Origin: JACDAN01 sp963842235 | GTDB taxonomy: Bacteria; Actinomycetota; Thermoleophilia; Gaiellales; Gaiellaceae | Direction of reading: 5' to 3' | Length of the DNA stretch: 64,000 nucleotides | NCBI GenBank assembly: GCA_963842235.1 | Contig: CAWJFT010000001.1 | Location: forward strand, 744,001 to 808,000 | Shown here: in pieces, positions 24,158 to 32,583 of the stretch | How positions within the stretch are numbered: position 1 is the stretch's first letter | Layout: each line of letters begins with the position of its first letter | The notes under the pieces: model-generated | Told to the model about the DNA's origin: nothing | The model's database searches: none | What the model saw: only the letters and a program-made list of their open reading frames with translations | Program-made: the position numbers and the translations under genes

Positions 24158-26029
24158 GTGACCGGACGCTGGAACATCACACCGTACTCGCAGGCCGATG
24201 CGCTCGCGCTCGCCGAGCGGCTGGAAATCAGCGAGACAACCGCGCGCGTGCTCGTGCGCCGCGGCTATGCAGACCCCGAGACCGCCGAGCGCTTCCTCGG
24301 CGGCGGCGACCCCGAGCACGACCCGTTCCTGCTCGGCGACATGGCCGCCGCCTGCGAACGAATCCGTGCCGCAATCGCAACAAAAGAGCAAATCTGCGTC
24401 CACGGCGACTACGACGCCGACGGCATCTGCGCGACGGCGCTCGCCGTGCTCGTCCTCCGTGAGCTCGGCGCCGAGGTCGCCTGGCATCTCCCGAGCCGCT
24501 TCGAGGAGGGCTACGGCGTCTCCGGCGACACGCTCACGCGGCTTGCCGACGACGGTTGCCGCCTCGTCATCACGGTGGACTGCGGAATCACCGCAGCCGA
24601 GGAAGTTGCGCGCGCCAAGGAGCTCGGCCTCGACATCCTCATCACCGATCACCATCGGCCGGCGGACGAGCTCCCAGCCTGCCCCGTAGTCGCCACCCGC
24701 CCATCTGACTACCCGTTCCCGGAGCTCTGCGGAACCGGCGTCGTCTGGAAGCTGGCGCAGGCCCTGCTCGGCTCTGACTCAGACGCTCTGCGGCGCCACC
24801 TCGACCTCGTTGCCCTCGCGACGATCTCGGATGTCGTCCCACTGGTCGACGAGAACCGCTACCTGGCCCTCCAGGGCCTCAAGGCGCTGGCCCGGACGCA
24901 GAAGCCAGGCCTCCAGGCGCTCATGCGCTCCGCCCGCGTCGATCCGGCCGCCGTCGACGAGGGGGCCGTCGGCTTCCGGCTTGCGCCCCGAATCAACGCC
25001 GCCGGCCGCCTCTCGCACCCCGAAACGGCACTCGAGCTCCTGCTGACGGACAGCCCGCAAGCCGCCAGCGAGCTCGCAAACCGGCTGGAGGAGCTGAACC
25101 GGGAACGCCAGGCCGTCGAAGACCGGATCCTCCGCGAAGCCGTCGCGCAGGTCGAGGCGTGGCCGGAACCCAGACAACGGCGCCGCGGCTACGTCCTGGC
25201 CGACGAGACCTGGCACGAAGGTGTGATCGGCATCGTCGCCTCGCGGCTGGTGGAGCGCTTCCACCGGCCGGTCGTCCTCATCGCGGGAACCGACCGCGAG
25301 TGGAAGGGCTCAGGACGTTCACTCTCCACCTTCGACCTCCACGGCGCGCTCTCGGCCTGCGCCGAGCACCTCGTCCGCTTCGGCGGCCACCGAGCAGCGG
25401 CCGGCCTGTCGATCGTTCCCGAAAGGGTCGGAGCCTTCGCCGAGGCCTTCGGGGCCCATGCCGACGCAACCCTCGAAGAGGACGACCTCGACCCGCCGAC
25501 GACCGTCGACGCCGTCGTCGGCGGCGAGCAGCTGACGCTCGACCTCTGCGCCGAGCTCGGGCGGCTTGCCCCCTTTGGCCTCGGCAACCCCGGGGTGACG
25601 CTGCTCCTTCCCTCGAGCGAGCTCTCCGAGGTTGCGACCACCGCAGACGGCAAACACCTGCGGTTCCGGGTCAGCCACCGGAACCGTCCAGCGGGAAGCG
25701 CGATCGGATTCGGCCTCGCCCGCCATGCGGAACGGGCCCGTCGTCCGGCGCGCTACGACGTTCTCTTCCGCCTGGAGGCAAACCAGTGGAACGGCACCGT
25801 CGCGCCGCAGCTCGTCGTCCGGGACCTCTTCGAGACCCCCGAGCGCTACGACAGCCTCCGAGAATGGCTCATGGCCGAGTTCCGAAAGCCCGAGACGGAA
25901 CGAACAGCCGAGGCCGAGGCGATCTTCGCGGAGCTCGGCGCCGAGACCGGCGGCCCACGCCGGCAGCTCCTGGAATCACGGGCCTTTCGCGCCCTGCTCG
26001 ACGACGAGGCTCTCGCCGAAGCGGCTTAG
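24158..26029 (+). CDS. recJ: single-stranded-DNA-specific exonuclease RecJ
   Basis: 623 residues. 5'-3' ssDNA exonuclease of the DHH family used in recombination and mismatch repair. Motifs: VHGDYDADGICATA, TVDCGIT, TDHHRPADELP (DHH), ATISDVVPL and, in the DHHA1 domain, FGGHRAAAGL. The C-terminal 60 residues are rich in Arg/Glu and extend past the OB-fold. The TAG stop (26027-26029) is the first three bases of the terminal inverted repeat of a MITE-like element, so the natural end of the protein may have been altered by that insertion. Confidence 0.93.
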   Translation: MTGRWNITPYSQADALALAERLEISETTARVLVRRGYADPETAERFLGGGDPEHDPFLLGDMAAACERIRAAIATKEQICVHGDYDADGICATALAVLVLRELGAEVAWHLPSRFEEGYGVSGDTLTRLADDGCRLVITVDCGITAAEEVARAKELGLDILITDHHRPADELPACPVVATRPSDYPFPELCGTGVVWKLAQALLGSDSDALRRHLDLVALATISDVVPLVDENRYLALQGLKALARTQKPGLQALMRSARVDPAAVDEGAVGFRLAPRINAAGRLSHPETALELLLTDSPQAASELANRLEELNRERQAVEDRILREAVAQVEAWPEPRQRRRGYVLADETWHEGVIGIVASRLVERFHRPVVLIAGTDREWKGSGRSLSTFDLHGALSACAEHLVRFGGHRAAAGLSIVPERVGAFAEAFGAHADATLEEDDLDPPTTVDAVVGGEQLTLDLCAELGRLAPFGLGNPGVTLLLPSSELSEVATTADGKHLRFRVSHRNRPAGSAIGFGLARHAERARRPARYDVLFRLEANQWNGTVAPQLVVRDLFETPERYDSLREWLMAEFRKPETERTAEAEAIFAELGAETGGPRRQLLESRAFRALLDDEALAEAA

Positions 26030-26255
26030 TGCCTCATCCAGCAATACATGCCGGCTTCTGGCCCGCGATCACGCGGCGCCAGAGCCCACCCTCCTCCTCA
26101 CCAAGGTCTACAGACCTTGGCTCGTCGGAGTGCGAACTCTGGATTCGGACGGTCGTACCGGCGAAGCCGGCACGACCTCTGCTGGTCGGCGCCGACGAGT
26201 CGGCGCCTTGGACTCGCGACCCAGAATTCCGGCGGCATTACTGGACGAGGCACTA
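26027..26255. mobile_element. 229-bp MITE-like element with 19-bp terminal inverted repeats
   Basis: Ends TAGTGCCTCATCCAGCAAT (26027-26045) and, inverted, TAGTGCCTCGTCCAGTAAT (26237-26255): 17 of 19 identical. Weaker inverted similarity continues about 40 nt inward (TTCTGG, CGCGA, GGCGCC). TA at both outer edges would fit a TA target duplication as in IS630/Tc1-type elements, an inference. Inside are a palindrome CCAAGGTCT-AC-AGACCTTGG (26101-26120) and the REP-like unit 26147-26207. No transposase ORF; non-autonomous. Confidence 0.65.
26147..26207 (+). repeat. REP-like double hairpin, copy 1
   Basis: 61 nt with two stems: GGTCGTACCGGC/GCCGGCACGACC (26151-26177, GAA loop, one mismatch) and GGCGCCGAC/GTCGGCGCC (26188-26207). 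The inverted sequence at 45788-45848 is 52/61 identical. Confidence 0.72.
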
Positions 26256-26408
26256 GACGCGCCCCGGAGAGATCCTGAACGCCCTGCGCGGCGCCCATGG
26301 CCGCTCACGGCGAGCCTCTGCGTCGAGAGCGGCAAGCAGGCGGGCCAGAACGAGTGCCTTGCGCTTGTTTCGACGGCGGAAGTGCATGGACCGGCCGTCT
26401 TCGGCCTC

Positions 26409-26439
26409 AGGAGGTCACCTCCTTCCACCGAAGTACACT
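26409..26439 (+). promoter_or_regulatory. relA promoter with overlapping palindromic operator candidate
   Basis: The -10 TACACT is at 26434-26439, 7 nt before ATG 26447. The palindrome AGGAGGTCACCTCCT (26409-26423, perfect arms around one C) covers the position of a -35 box 17 nt upstream (26411-26416). A repressor or activator bound there would directly control relA. The rest of 26256-26408 holds no gene I can support. Confidence 0.55.
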
Positions 26440-26446
26440 GATCGTC

Positions 26447-28651
26447 ATGGCGGTTCTCGAGGCTCCTGAACGACATCAAGACCTGATCGACGAGCTGATC
26501 GCCGAGGTTGCGGAGTACAACCCGGAGGTCGATCGAGAGCTACTCGCGCGCGCATTCCGCTTCGCCGCCAAGGCGCACGAGGGGCAACAGCGCCGCTCCG
26601 GCGAGGAATTCATCCATCACCCGTACGCGGTGGCGCGCATCTGTGCCGAACTGCGCCAGCCGGACGAGACGATCGCGGCCGCCCTTCTCCACGACGTGGT
26701 CGAGGACACCGAGGTCACGCTCGACGAGGTCAAGGCCGAGTTCGGCGAGGACGTCGCGCAGCTCGTCGACGGCGTCACGAAGCTGACCCGAGTCCAGTTC
26801 CAGAGCCGCGAGCAGGCGGAGGCGGAGAACTACCGGAAGATGATCCTGGCGATGGCGCAGGACCCGGGCGTCATCCTCATCAAGCTCGCGGATCGGCTCC
26901 ACAACCTCCGCACGATCGAGTATCTCGGCAAGCAGAAGCAGGTGCAGAAGGCGCGGGAAGCGCTCGAGGTCTACGCGCCCCTCGCGCACCGTCTCGGGAT
27001 CCACACGATGAAGTGGCAGCTCGAGGACCTCGCCTTCGAGACGCTGCACCCGCGCAAGTACACCGAGATCAAGGCGATGGTCAGCGAGCGCCGGGGAGAC
27101 CGCGAGGAGCACGTCCGCGAAGCGGCGTATGTGCTCCAGCGCGAGCTCGACAAGGTCGACGTGCCGGCCGACATCTCGGGCCGGGCGAAGCACTTCTACT
27201 CCATCTACGACAAGATGGCCAAGAAGGGCAAGGAGTTCAACGAGATCTACGACCTGACGGCGATGCGCGTCATCGTCGAGCGCTCCGCCGAGGAAGGGAC
27301 GCGCGACTGCTACGGCGCCCTGGGGCTGATCCACTCGCTCTGGAAGCCGATGCCCGGTCGCTTCAAGGACTACATCGCGATGCCGAAGCGGAACGGCTAC
27401 CGCGCACTCCACACGACGGTCATCGGACCGCAGGGACGGCCGCTCGAGATCCAGGTCCGCACGAGCGACATGCACGAGATGGCCGAGCTCGGGGTTGCGG
27501 CCCACTGGCTCTACAAGGGACGCGGCAAGGGTCGCGCGCCGGACGAGCAGTGGGTTGCGCGCGTCCGTCAGATGATGGAGTGGCAGGACGAGTCCGATCC
27601 GCGCGAGTACAAGCGGCAGATGCTGGGCGACCTGTTCACGGACGAGGTCTACGTCTTCACGCCGAAGGGCGAGGTCAAGATGCTGCCCGCGGGGTCGACG
27701 CCGATCGACTTCGCGTATGCCGTCCATACGGACGTCGGCCACCGAACGGTCGGCGCTCGTGTCAACGGGAGGATCGTCCCGCTCCACTACGAGCTCCAGA
27801 GCGGCGACTTCGTCGAGATCCAGACGACGAAGACGGGCGGCCGTGGCCCGTCGCGCGACTGGCTCAAGCTTGCGAAGTCGTCGCGGGCGCGGAACAAGAT
27901 CCGTCAGTGGTTCTCGCGCGAGACCCGCGAGGACACCGAGCAGAAGGGCCGTGAGGCGCTCGAGCAGGCGCTGAAGGCGCAGAAGCTCCCGTACCGGAAG
28001 ATCGCCGGCTCGGCGGTTCTCGCGCAGGTGACGCGCGAGGCCGGGTTCAAGAAGGCCGAGGACTTCTACCTCGCGCTCGGCTCGGGAAAGGTCCAGCCGA
28101 GCCAGATCGTCAACAAGGTGATCCAGCGCCTGAAGACGACGGAGGTTCCCGAGGAAGAGATCGTCCCGCTCAAGCCGACGCGTGCGAAGACGACGTCGAG
28201 CGGAGCAGTCGGAATCATGGTCGAAGGCGTCGACGACGTCCTCGTCCGGCTCGCGAAGTGCTGTACGCCGGTGCCGAGCGACGAGATCGTGGGCTACATC
28301 TCGCTCGGGAAGGGCATCACGATCCACCGCAACGACTGCCCCAATGTCAAGGCGCTCCTCCGCAATCCCGAGCGCTTCACGCCGGTCAGCTGGGACGGCG
28401 GTACGACGCACAGCTTCCGCGTCCAGATCGCCGTCGACGCCTGGGACCGGCCGCGCCTCCTGGAGGACGTCGCCCGGACGTTCGCGGAGCACGGGGCGAA
28501 CATCGTCTCCTACGGCGGGACGGTCGAGGATCAGCTGGCGAAGAACTGGTACACGGCCGAGATCGGCGACGTGAAGTCGCTGCGGACCCTGCTCTCGTCG
28601 CTCAGGAACGTCGAAGCCGTTTTCGACGCGTACCGCGTCACGCCCTCGTAG
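26447..28651 (+). CDS. rel: bifunctional (p)ppGpp synthetase/hydrolase RelA/SpoT (Rsh)
   Basis: 734 residues from ATG 26447. Makes and degrades the stringent-response alarmone. HD hydrolase domain with intact HD (LLHDVVEDTEV, residues 81-90) and H57; synthetase domain with KEFNEIYDLTAMRVIV and YRALHTTVIGPQGRPLEIQVRT; TGS domain (DEVYVFTPKGEVKMLPAGST); zinc-finger region KCCTPVPSDEIVGYIS and NDCPN; C-terminal ACT domain. Both active sites look functional, so this is the single long Rsh enzyme. The earlier in-frame start at 26297 lies upstream of the promoter and is rejected. Confidence 0.95.
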   Translation: MAVLEAPERHQDLIDELIAEVAEYNPEVDRELLARAFRFAAKAHEGQQRRSGEEFIHHPYAVARICAELRQPDETIAAALLHDVVEDTEVTLDEVKAEFGEDVAQLVDGVTKLTRVQFQSREQAEAENYRKMILAMAQDPGVILIKLADRLHNLRTIEYLGKQKQVQKAREALEVYAPLAHRLGIHTMKWQLEDLAFETLHPRKYTEIKAMVSERRGDREEHVREAAYVLQRELDKVDVPADISGRAKHFYSIYDKMAKKGKEFNEIYDLTAMRVIVERSAEEGTRDCYGALGLIHSLWKPMPGRFKDYIAMPKRNGYRALHTTVIGPQGRPLEIQVRTSDMHEMAELGVAAHWLYKGRGKGRAPDEQWVARVRQMMEWQDESDPREYKRQMLGDLFTDEVYVFTPKGEVKMLPAGSTPIDFAYAVHTDVGHRTVGARVNGRIVPLHYELQSGDFVEIQTTKTGGRGPSRDWLKLAKSSRARNKIRQWFSRETREDTEQKGREALEQALKAQKLPYRKIAGSAVLAQVTREAGFKKAEDFYLALGSGKVQPSQIVNKVIQRLKTTEVPEEEIVPLKPTRAKTTSSGAVGIMVEGVDDVLVRLAKCCTPVPSDEIVGYISLGKGITIHRNDCPNVKALLRNPERFTPVSWDGGTTHSFRVQIAVDAWDRPRLLEDVARTFAEHGANIVSYGGTVEDQLAKNWYTAEIGDVKSLRTLLSSLRNVEAVFDAYRVTPS

Positions 28652-29045
28652 GGCTCGAGCTCAGCTCCGAGACCAACGCCTCGACCCGCTCCGCGATCTC
28701 GTCGCGGATGCGCCGCACCTCGTCGGGCGGCCTTCCCGACGGGTCTGGGAGATCCCAGTCGACGTAGCGCTTGCCCGGGATGTACGGGCACGCATCGCCG
28801 CACCCCATCGTCACAACGATGTCGGCCCACTCGGCGTCGGCTTGCTCGAGCCTCCGCGGGATCCGGTCACCGAGCTCCACGCCGACCTCGCGCATCACCT
28901 CGACCACCTCGGGATGGACGTGCTCGGCCGGCGCGGTTCCGGCGGAACGAGCCTCGTGCTGCCCGGCAGCGGCGCGCGAGAAGAGCGCCTCGGCCATCTG
29001 AGAGCGGCCGGCGTTCTGGACGCAGACGAAGAGGACGCGACTCAC
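28638..29045 (-). CDS. arsC: arsenate reductase, thioredoxin-coupled LMW-PTP type
   Basis: 135 residues from GTG 29045. The phosphatase-like loop CVQNAGRS places the nucleophile at C8; C82 and C86 in MGCGDACPYIPG provide the shuttle cysteines of the thioredoxin-linked ArsC type, and DWDLPDPSGRP carries the general-acid Asp. It should reduce arsenate to arsenite. No arsR or arsenite pump is nearby, so a tyrosine phosphatase role cannot be excluded. TATAAC 6 nt before GTG suggests a leaderless mRNA. Overlaps the end of rel by 14 nt. Confidence 0.82.
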   Translation of the reverse strand: MSRVLFVCVQNAGRSQMAEALFSRAAAGQHEARSAGTAPAEHVHPEVVEVMREVGVELGDRIPRRLEQADAEWADIVVTMGCGDACPYIPGKRYVDWDLPDPSGRPPDEVRRIRDEIAERVEALVSELSSSPTRA

Positions 29046-29072
29046 CTCGACGTTATATCCGCGCGAGCGCAC

Positions 29073-29098
29073 GACGGGCCGGCGGTTGCCGGCCCGTC
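29073..29098. terminator. perfect 11-bp hairpin downstream of the M43 protease gene
   Basis: GACGGGCCGGC (29073-29083), loop GGTT, GCCGGCCCGTC (29088-29098). Lies between the protease stop and the arsC promoter, both on the minus strand. No T-tract, but stability suggests termination or insulation. Confidence 0.65.
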
Positions 29099-29121
29099 GC
29101 AACGAATCTCGAAGTGCGTTT

Positions 29122-30096
29122 CTAGTAGCCGTGCTCGACGCGCCAGTGCAGGAACTGCTCCTGCATCCGCGTCTCCTGCCCCGCTGTGAACTGGTTGTAG
29201 CAGGGGTCGTCCGAGTAATCCATGTAGTTGTGGATCGGATCGGCCCCCGGCGCGGTGCAGGTGTCCTTGCCGACGGGACAGCCGCTTGTCGGCGTGGCCT
29301 CCGCGGGAGTGTCGTCCACGTAGTCGCCGTGTCCCTTACAGCCTTGCTCGAACGTGTGTGCCAGCCCGAGCCAATGGCCGGCCTCGTGCGTCGCGGTGTA
29401 CCCGAGGTTGAAGCCCTCGATCGGCCCGCCCGGCACGGAGCCGTAGTGGATGACGACACCGTCGAGCACCTGGTTCTTGTTCGAGGTCACGATCTTGGGG
29501 TAGTACGCCCAGCCGAGGAAGCCGCCGCCGCTCGTCGAGTAGATGTTGAGCGCCGTTGCGTCCCCTTGCTTGAGCGCCGACTTCATCGCGACCTCTGCCG
29601 CGAAGGTCTCCTGCGCGAACCACTCGGCGTTGTCCGTGTAGTCCAGGCCCGCCAGCGTGAACTGGAAACCCGTGTCGACGCCGCCGTAGAAGCCGCCGAA
29701 CGTGAGGTTCAGCACGTTGATCTGATCCTCTACCGTCGACTCCGAAAGATCGCCCGTGGAGCCGTCGGTGATGACGTGGAAGTACACGGGGATCGTGGCC
29801 GAGAACGCTGCGGTCGACGGCTTCCGACCGCCGAACTCGCTGTCGGCGACGATGCCTCGGGTATTCCGATCCCGGACGGTCGTCTTCCCGGATCGGGCCG
29901 TGGAACCGGCCGTCAGGCCACTAAGCCCGTTGAACACGCCATAGTCGGTGGAACAGACCGCGCTCGAGACCGCGGTCGAGAGCTGGACGCCGCCCGCTGA
30001 GGCCGGCGAGACGAGCGCACCGGCGGCAGCCGCGGCGAGAACGGAGATGGCGGTCGCTGCGAGGATGCGGCGCGACCGCGAACGAAGCAGGTGCAA
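29122..30096 (-). CDS. secreted metzincin protease of the M43 (pappalysin-like) family
   Basis: 324 residues. TTG start at 30096 with GGGGGG close upstream, then a signal peptide (to about A34). The zinc motif HEAGHWLGLAH spans 237-247 with the third His, and the Met-turn is M292 in NYMDYSDD, as in cytophagalysin-type M43 peptidases; the conserved calcium/disulfide region CPVGKDTC...DPCYNQFT is present. Extracellular protein degradation is the expected role. Pairs with the other secreted proteases in the window. Confidence 0.85.
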   Translation of the reverse strand: MHLLRSRSRRILAATAISVLAAAAAGALVSPASAGGVQLSTAVSSAVCSTDYGVFNGLSGLTAGSTARSGKTTVRDRNTRGIVADSEFGGRKPSTAAFSATIPVYFHVITDGSTGDLSESTVEDQINVLNLTFGGFYGGVDTGFQFTLAGLDYTDNAEWFAQETFAAEVAMKSALKQGDATALNIYSTSGGGFLGWAYYPKIVTSNKNQVLDGVVIHYGSVPGGPIEGFNLGYTATHEAGHWLGLAHTFEQGCKGHGDYVDDTPAEATPTSGCPVGKDTCTAPGADPIHNYMDYSDDPCYNQFTAGQETRMQEQFLHWRVEHGY

Positions 30097-30149
30097 GGTA
30101 TCCCCCCTTGTCCTAGGTCCTGAGGTGCGCGGGAGCGTACTCGATCGCT

Positions 30150-30473
30150 TTACGAGAGCTCAGACCAGGGCACGCCGCCCGTGTCCCAGGCGACCAGGCA
30201 GAGCGGGGCGATCGCCTCGGCGACGGCGTTCAGGTCTTGCGCTTCACGGCCCACCCGGAGCTCGCCGATCACGCGGCCTTCGTATCGGATCGGCGTGACG
30301 GTCGCGGGCTCGTCCGGCTGGAGCCCGCTCGACGGGCCGGGAGCGAGCTCCTCGCCCTCCACGAGGTAGATCGCGGCCCAGCCGAGCCGCTCGGCCAGCA
30401 CGTCCACGATCTGTCGCAGCGACTCGTCGGCCTCGCCGCGCCGGTCGAGGATCGGCTGGATCACATCTCGCAC
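30150..30473 (-). CDS. small GAF-like domain protein
   Basis: 107 residues from GTG 30473. Secondary-structure pattern and segments LGWAAIYLVEGEELAPGP, PIRYEGRVIGELRVG look like a minimal GAF domain (ligand or redox sensing). No effector domain attached. It overlaps the thioesterase gene by 13 nt, so the two are probably co-translated; a link in function is unproven. Confidence 0.5.
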   Translation of the reverse strand: MRDVIQPILDRRGEADESLRQIVDVLAERLGWAAIYLVEGEELAPGPSSGLQPDEPATVTPIRYEGRVIGELRVGREAQDLNAVAEAIAPLCLVAWDTGGVPWSELS

Positions 30474-30901
30474 GAGTCACCCTCGAAGGCCCCGACACGC
30501 TCTCTGAACCAGTCGGGGATGCGTTGCGCCTGGCGCTCGTCAAGGTCGACGAGCACGAGCGTCTGGTGCGCGGTCGCCAGCAGCATGTCGTCATCGACGC
30601 GGTACGCGGCGCACTCGTACGTCGCGCTGGTCTTGCCGATCCGGGAAACTCGGATGAACACTTCGATCAGATCGTCGAACCGAGCGGGCGCGAGGTAGTC
30701 GATCGTGTTCGCCCGCATCACGAACTCGTGGTCTCCCGGCGGCCCGCTGGGGAGCATCTCGAGATGTCGGTGGTACTCGACCCTGGCCGTGTCGAAGTAG
30801 GGCATGTACCGGCCGTAGTAGACGATTCCCTGGGCGTCCGTGTCGGAGAAGCCGACCCGGGAAAGCGCGGAGTACTTGAACGGCGGCTTCCGGTCGGTCA
30901 G
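30461..30901 (-). CDS. acyl-CoA thioesterase, 4HBT hotdog family (start codon unclear)
   Basis: The hotdog-fold signature VGFSDTDAQGIVYYGRYMPYF, containing the catalytic Asp region, lies upstream of the first ATG (30805), so the protein must start earlier. Between the stop of the phosphomutase gene (30924) and this motif there is no in-frame ATG, GTG or TTG; I propose CTG at 30901 (or 30910). Alternatively a small indel is present. The rest (ANTIDYLAPARFDDLIEVFIRV, ATAHQTLVLVDLDERQAQRIP) is typical YbgC/FadM-like. Hydrolyses acyl-CoA thioesters. Confidence 0.7.
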   Translation of the reverse strand: MTDRKPPFKYSALSRVGFSDTDAQGIVYYGRYMPYFDTARVEYHRHLEMLPSGPPGDHEFVMRANTIDYLAPARFDDLIEVFIRVSRIGKTSATYECAAYRVDDDMLLATAHQTLVLVDLDERQAQRIPDWFRERVGAFEGDSCEM

Positions 30902-30923
30902 ACGCCCCAGCTCGAGCGATGCG

Positions 30924-32267
30924 CTACCCGCGGATGACGTCGAGCACCTCGTCGCGTTTTCGCTCCATCAGCTCCTTCGACCGGGCTTCCAGATTGAGCC
31001 GGAGCAGCGGCTCGGTGTTGGAGGGCCGGACGTTGAAGTGCCAGTCCTCGGCGTCGACCGAGATCCCGTCCAGGTGCGAGATCTTGCCTTCGGTAGCGAA
31101 CCGCTCCTTCAGCTCCTGAAGCTTGACCGCGACGTCCGAGACGGGCGTGTTCAGCTCGCCCGTGATGAAGTAGCGCTCCCGGAAGGGGCGCAGGATCTCC
31201 GACAGCTTCTGCCCCCTCCGCGAGACGAGCTCGAGCATGAGCAGGAACGGGATGACGCCCGAATCCGCCTGGTAGAAGTCGCGGAAGTAGTAGTGGCCCG
31301 AGACCTCGCCACCGAAGGCCGCGCCTTCCTCGCGCATGCGGAGCTTGATGAACGCGTGGCCGACGCGATTGACGAGCGGGATGCCGCCGGCTCGCTCGAT
31401 CGTCTCGGGCACAGCCCAGCTCGCGCGAACGTCGTAGATGATCTTCGCGCCGGGCTCTTTCGCGAGGATCGACTCGGCGAGCAGTGCGGTGACGAAGTCG
31501 CCGGGGACGAACTCGCCCGTGTCGTCGACGAAGAAGCAGCGATCGGCGTCTCCGTCGAACGCGACTCCGAAGTCGGCCGCCTCGGCCGTCGTCCGCTCCA
31601 TGATGAACTGACGGTTCTCCGGCAGGAGCGGGTTGGGCTCGTGGTTCGGGAACGTCCCGTCCGGTTCGAAGAAGTACCGGACCGCTTCGACCTGCGGCAG
31701 CCGCTCGAGTACCGGCGGCAACATCACGCCGCCCATCCCGTTCGCCGCGTCGATCACGACGCGCAGTGGGCGGATGGCGTCGACGTCGACGAATGAGAGG
31801 ACTCGATCGACATACGCGGGCCAGATGTCGACTTCCTGAACGCTGCCCCCGTCCTTCGGCTCGCCGAACGGCTCCAGGGCGCGGTCCCGGATCTCGAAGA
31901 GGCCCGACTCGCCGCCAACGGGGAGTGCGCCGCGCCGGACGATCTTCATCCCGTTGTACTCCTTCGGATTATGCGACGCGGTGACGGCGATCCCGCCGTC
32001 GACGTCGAGGTGGCCGACCCCGAAATACAGCATTTCGGTCGCGACCAGCCCGAGATCGGACACGTCGGCGCCGCCGTCGACGGCTCCCCGTATGGCCGCG
32101 GCGGCCATCGTCGGCGAGGACACGCGCGTATCGCGCCCGACGGCGATGTGCTTGGGCTCGAAGTGCTCGACGTAGGCCCGAGCTATTGCGTAAGCGCCTT
32201 CCTCGTCCAGCTCGGCCGGGTAGATCCCGCGGACGTCGTACGCCTTGAAGACCTTGGGATCGAGCAC
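30924..32267 (-). CDS. phosphomannomutase/phosphoglucomutase
   Basis: 447 residues of the alpha-D-phosphohexomutase superfamily. Motifs: FKAYDVRGIYP, active-site serine loop TASHNP (Ser), metal loop DGDADRCF, sugar-specificity loop GEVSGHYYFRD and the phosphate-binding RPSNTEPLLRL. The GEMSGH-like loop fits dual PMM/PGM enzymes. It supplies mannose-1-P or glucose-1-P for glycans and nucleotide sugars. GTG 32267 has TAGCAT 6 nt upstream (leaderless). Confidence 0.92.
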   Translation of the reverse strand: MLDPKVFKAYDVRGIYPAELDEEGAYAIARAYVEHFEPKHIAVGRDTRVSSPTMAAAAIRGAVDGGADVSDLGLVATEMLYFGVGHLDVDGGIAVTASHNPKEYNGMKIVRRGALPVGGESGLFEIRDRALEPFGEPKDGGSVQEVDIWPAYVDRVLSFVDVDAIRPLRVVIDAANGMGGVMLPPVLERLPQVEAVRYFFEPDGTFPNHEPNPLLPENRQFIMERTTAEAADFGVAFDGDADRCFFVDDTGEFVPGDFVTALLAESILAKEPGAKIIYDVRASWAVPETIERAGGIPLVNRVGHAFIKLRMREEGAAFGGEVSGHYYFRDFYQADSGVIPFLLMLELVSRRGQKLSEILRPFRERYFITGELNTPVSDVAVKLQELKERFATEGKISHLDGISVDAEDWHFNVRPSNTEPLLRLNLEARSKELMERKRDEVLDVIRG

Positions 32268-32299
32268 GGCAGGATGCTACGTCTAAAACCCACCTGAAG

Positions 32300-32527
32300 A
32301 ACGGTGAGATACCCGCCCTACTGCTTGGGGTGCTCGCGCTGGTCGCGCCCGTCGCTTCTCCCGGGGACAGCGCCACGCCTACCAGGACGGCTGGCACCGT
32401 GTTGGCCATTCAGTGCGAGAAGCGCGACGGTCAACGTGATCGACGTGCCGTCAGGCAAGGTTTTGGGGACGCGACCTCGGTTGCCGCGGCTGCTGGACTC
32501 GGATTTCTCGGTCTGGTCAAAGGCTAA
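32300..32527 (+). pseudogene. possible frameshifted remnant of a secreted beta-propeller protein
   Basis: This 300-bp gap (32283-32583) holds no intact gene. One frame reads like a signal peptide (ALLLGVLALVAPVASPGDS) followed by AGTVLAIQCEK; another frame shortly after reads ATVNVIDVPSGKVLGT, a typical YVTN/YncE-type propeller strand. The two pieces in different frames suggest a decayed start of a secreted propeller gene. Both are short, so chance similarity is possible. Confidence 0.3.
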
Positions 32528-32570
32528 AAAGCGCGAATTCCGGGACGTTTTGGTCGTCCCCGTTCGTTTC

Positions 32571-32576
32571 TACACT
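32571..32576 (+). promoter_or_regulatory. leaderless -10 box fixing the start of the cyclase-AAA regulator
   Basis: TACACT ends 7 nt before the second in-frame GTG (32584). The first GTG (32578) is only 1 nt from the box and would be upstream of the transcript start, so 32584 is the likely start codon. Confidence 0.6.
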
Positions 32577-32583
32577 TGTGGGG

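Noticed and set aside
26540..28492. 650-codon open frame on the minus strand opposite rel
   Set aside because: Antisense shadow of the GC-rich rel gene; Arg/Asp/Leu-biased composition with no recognisable domain.
28638..29459. Longer 273-codon frame including arsC as one protein
   Set aside because: The N-terminal half is antisense to the M43 protease gene; the CX5R loop and TATAAC box fix the start at 29045.
32578..32583. First GTG as start of the cyclase-AAA protein
   Set aside because: It is 1 nt from the TACACT box and would lie upstream of the transcript start.
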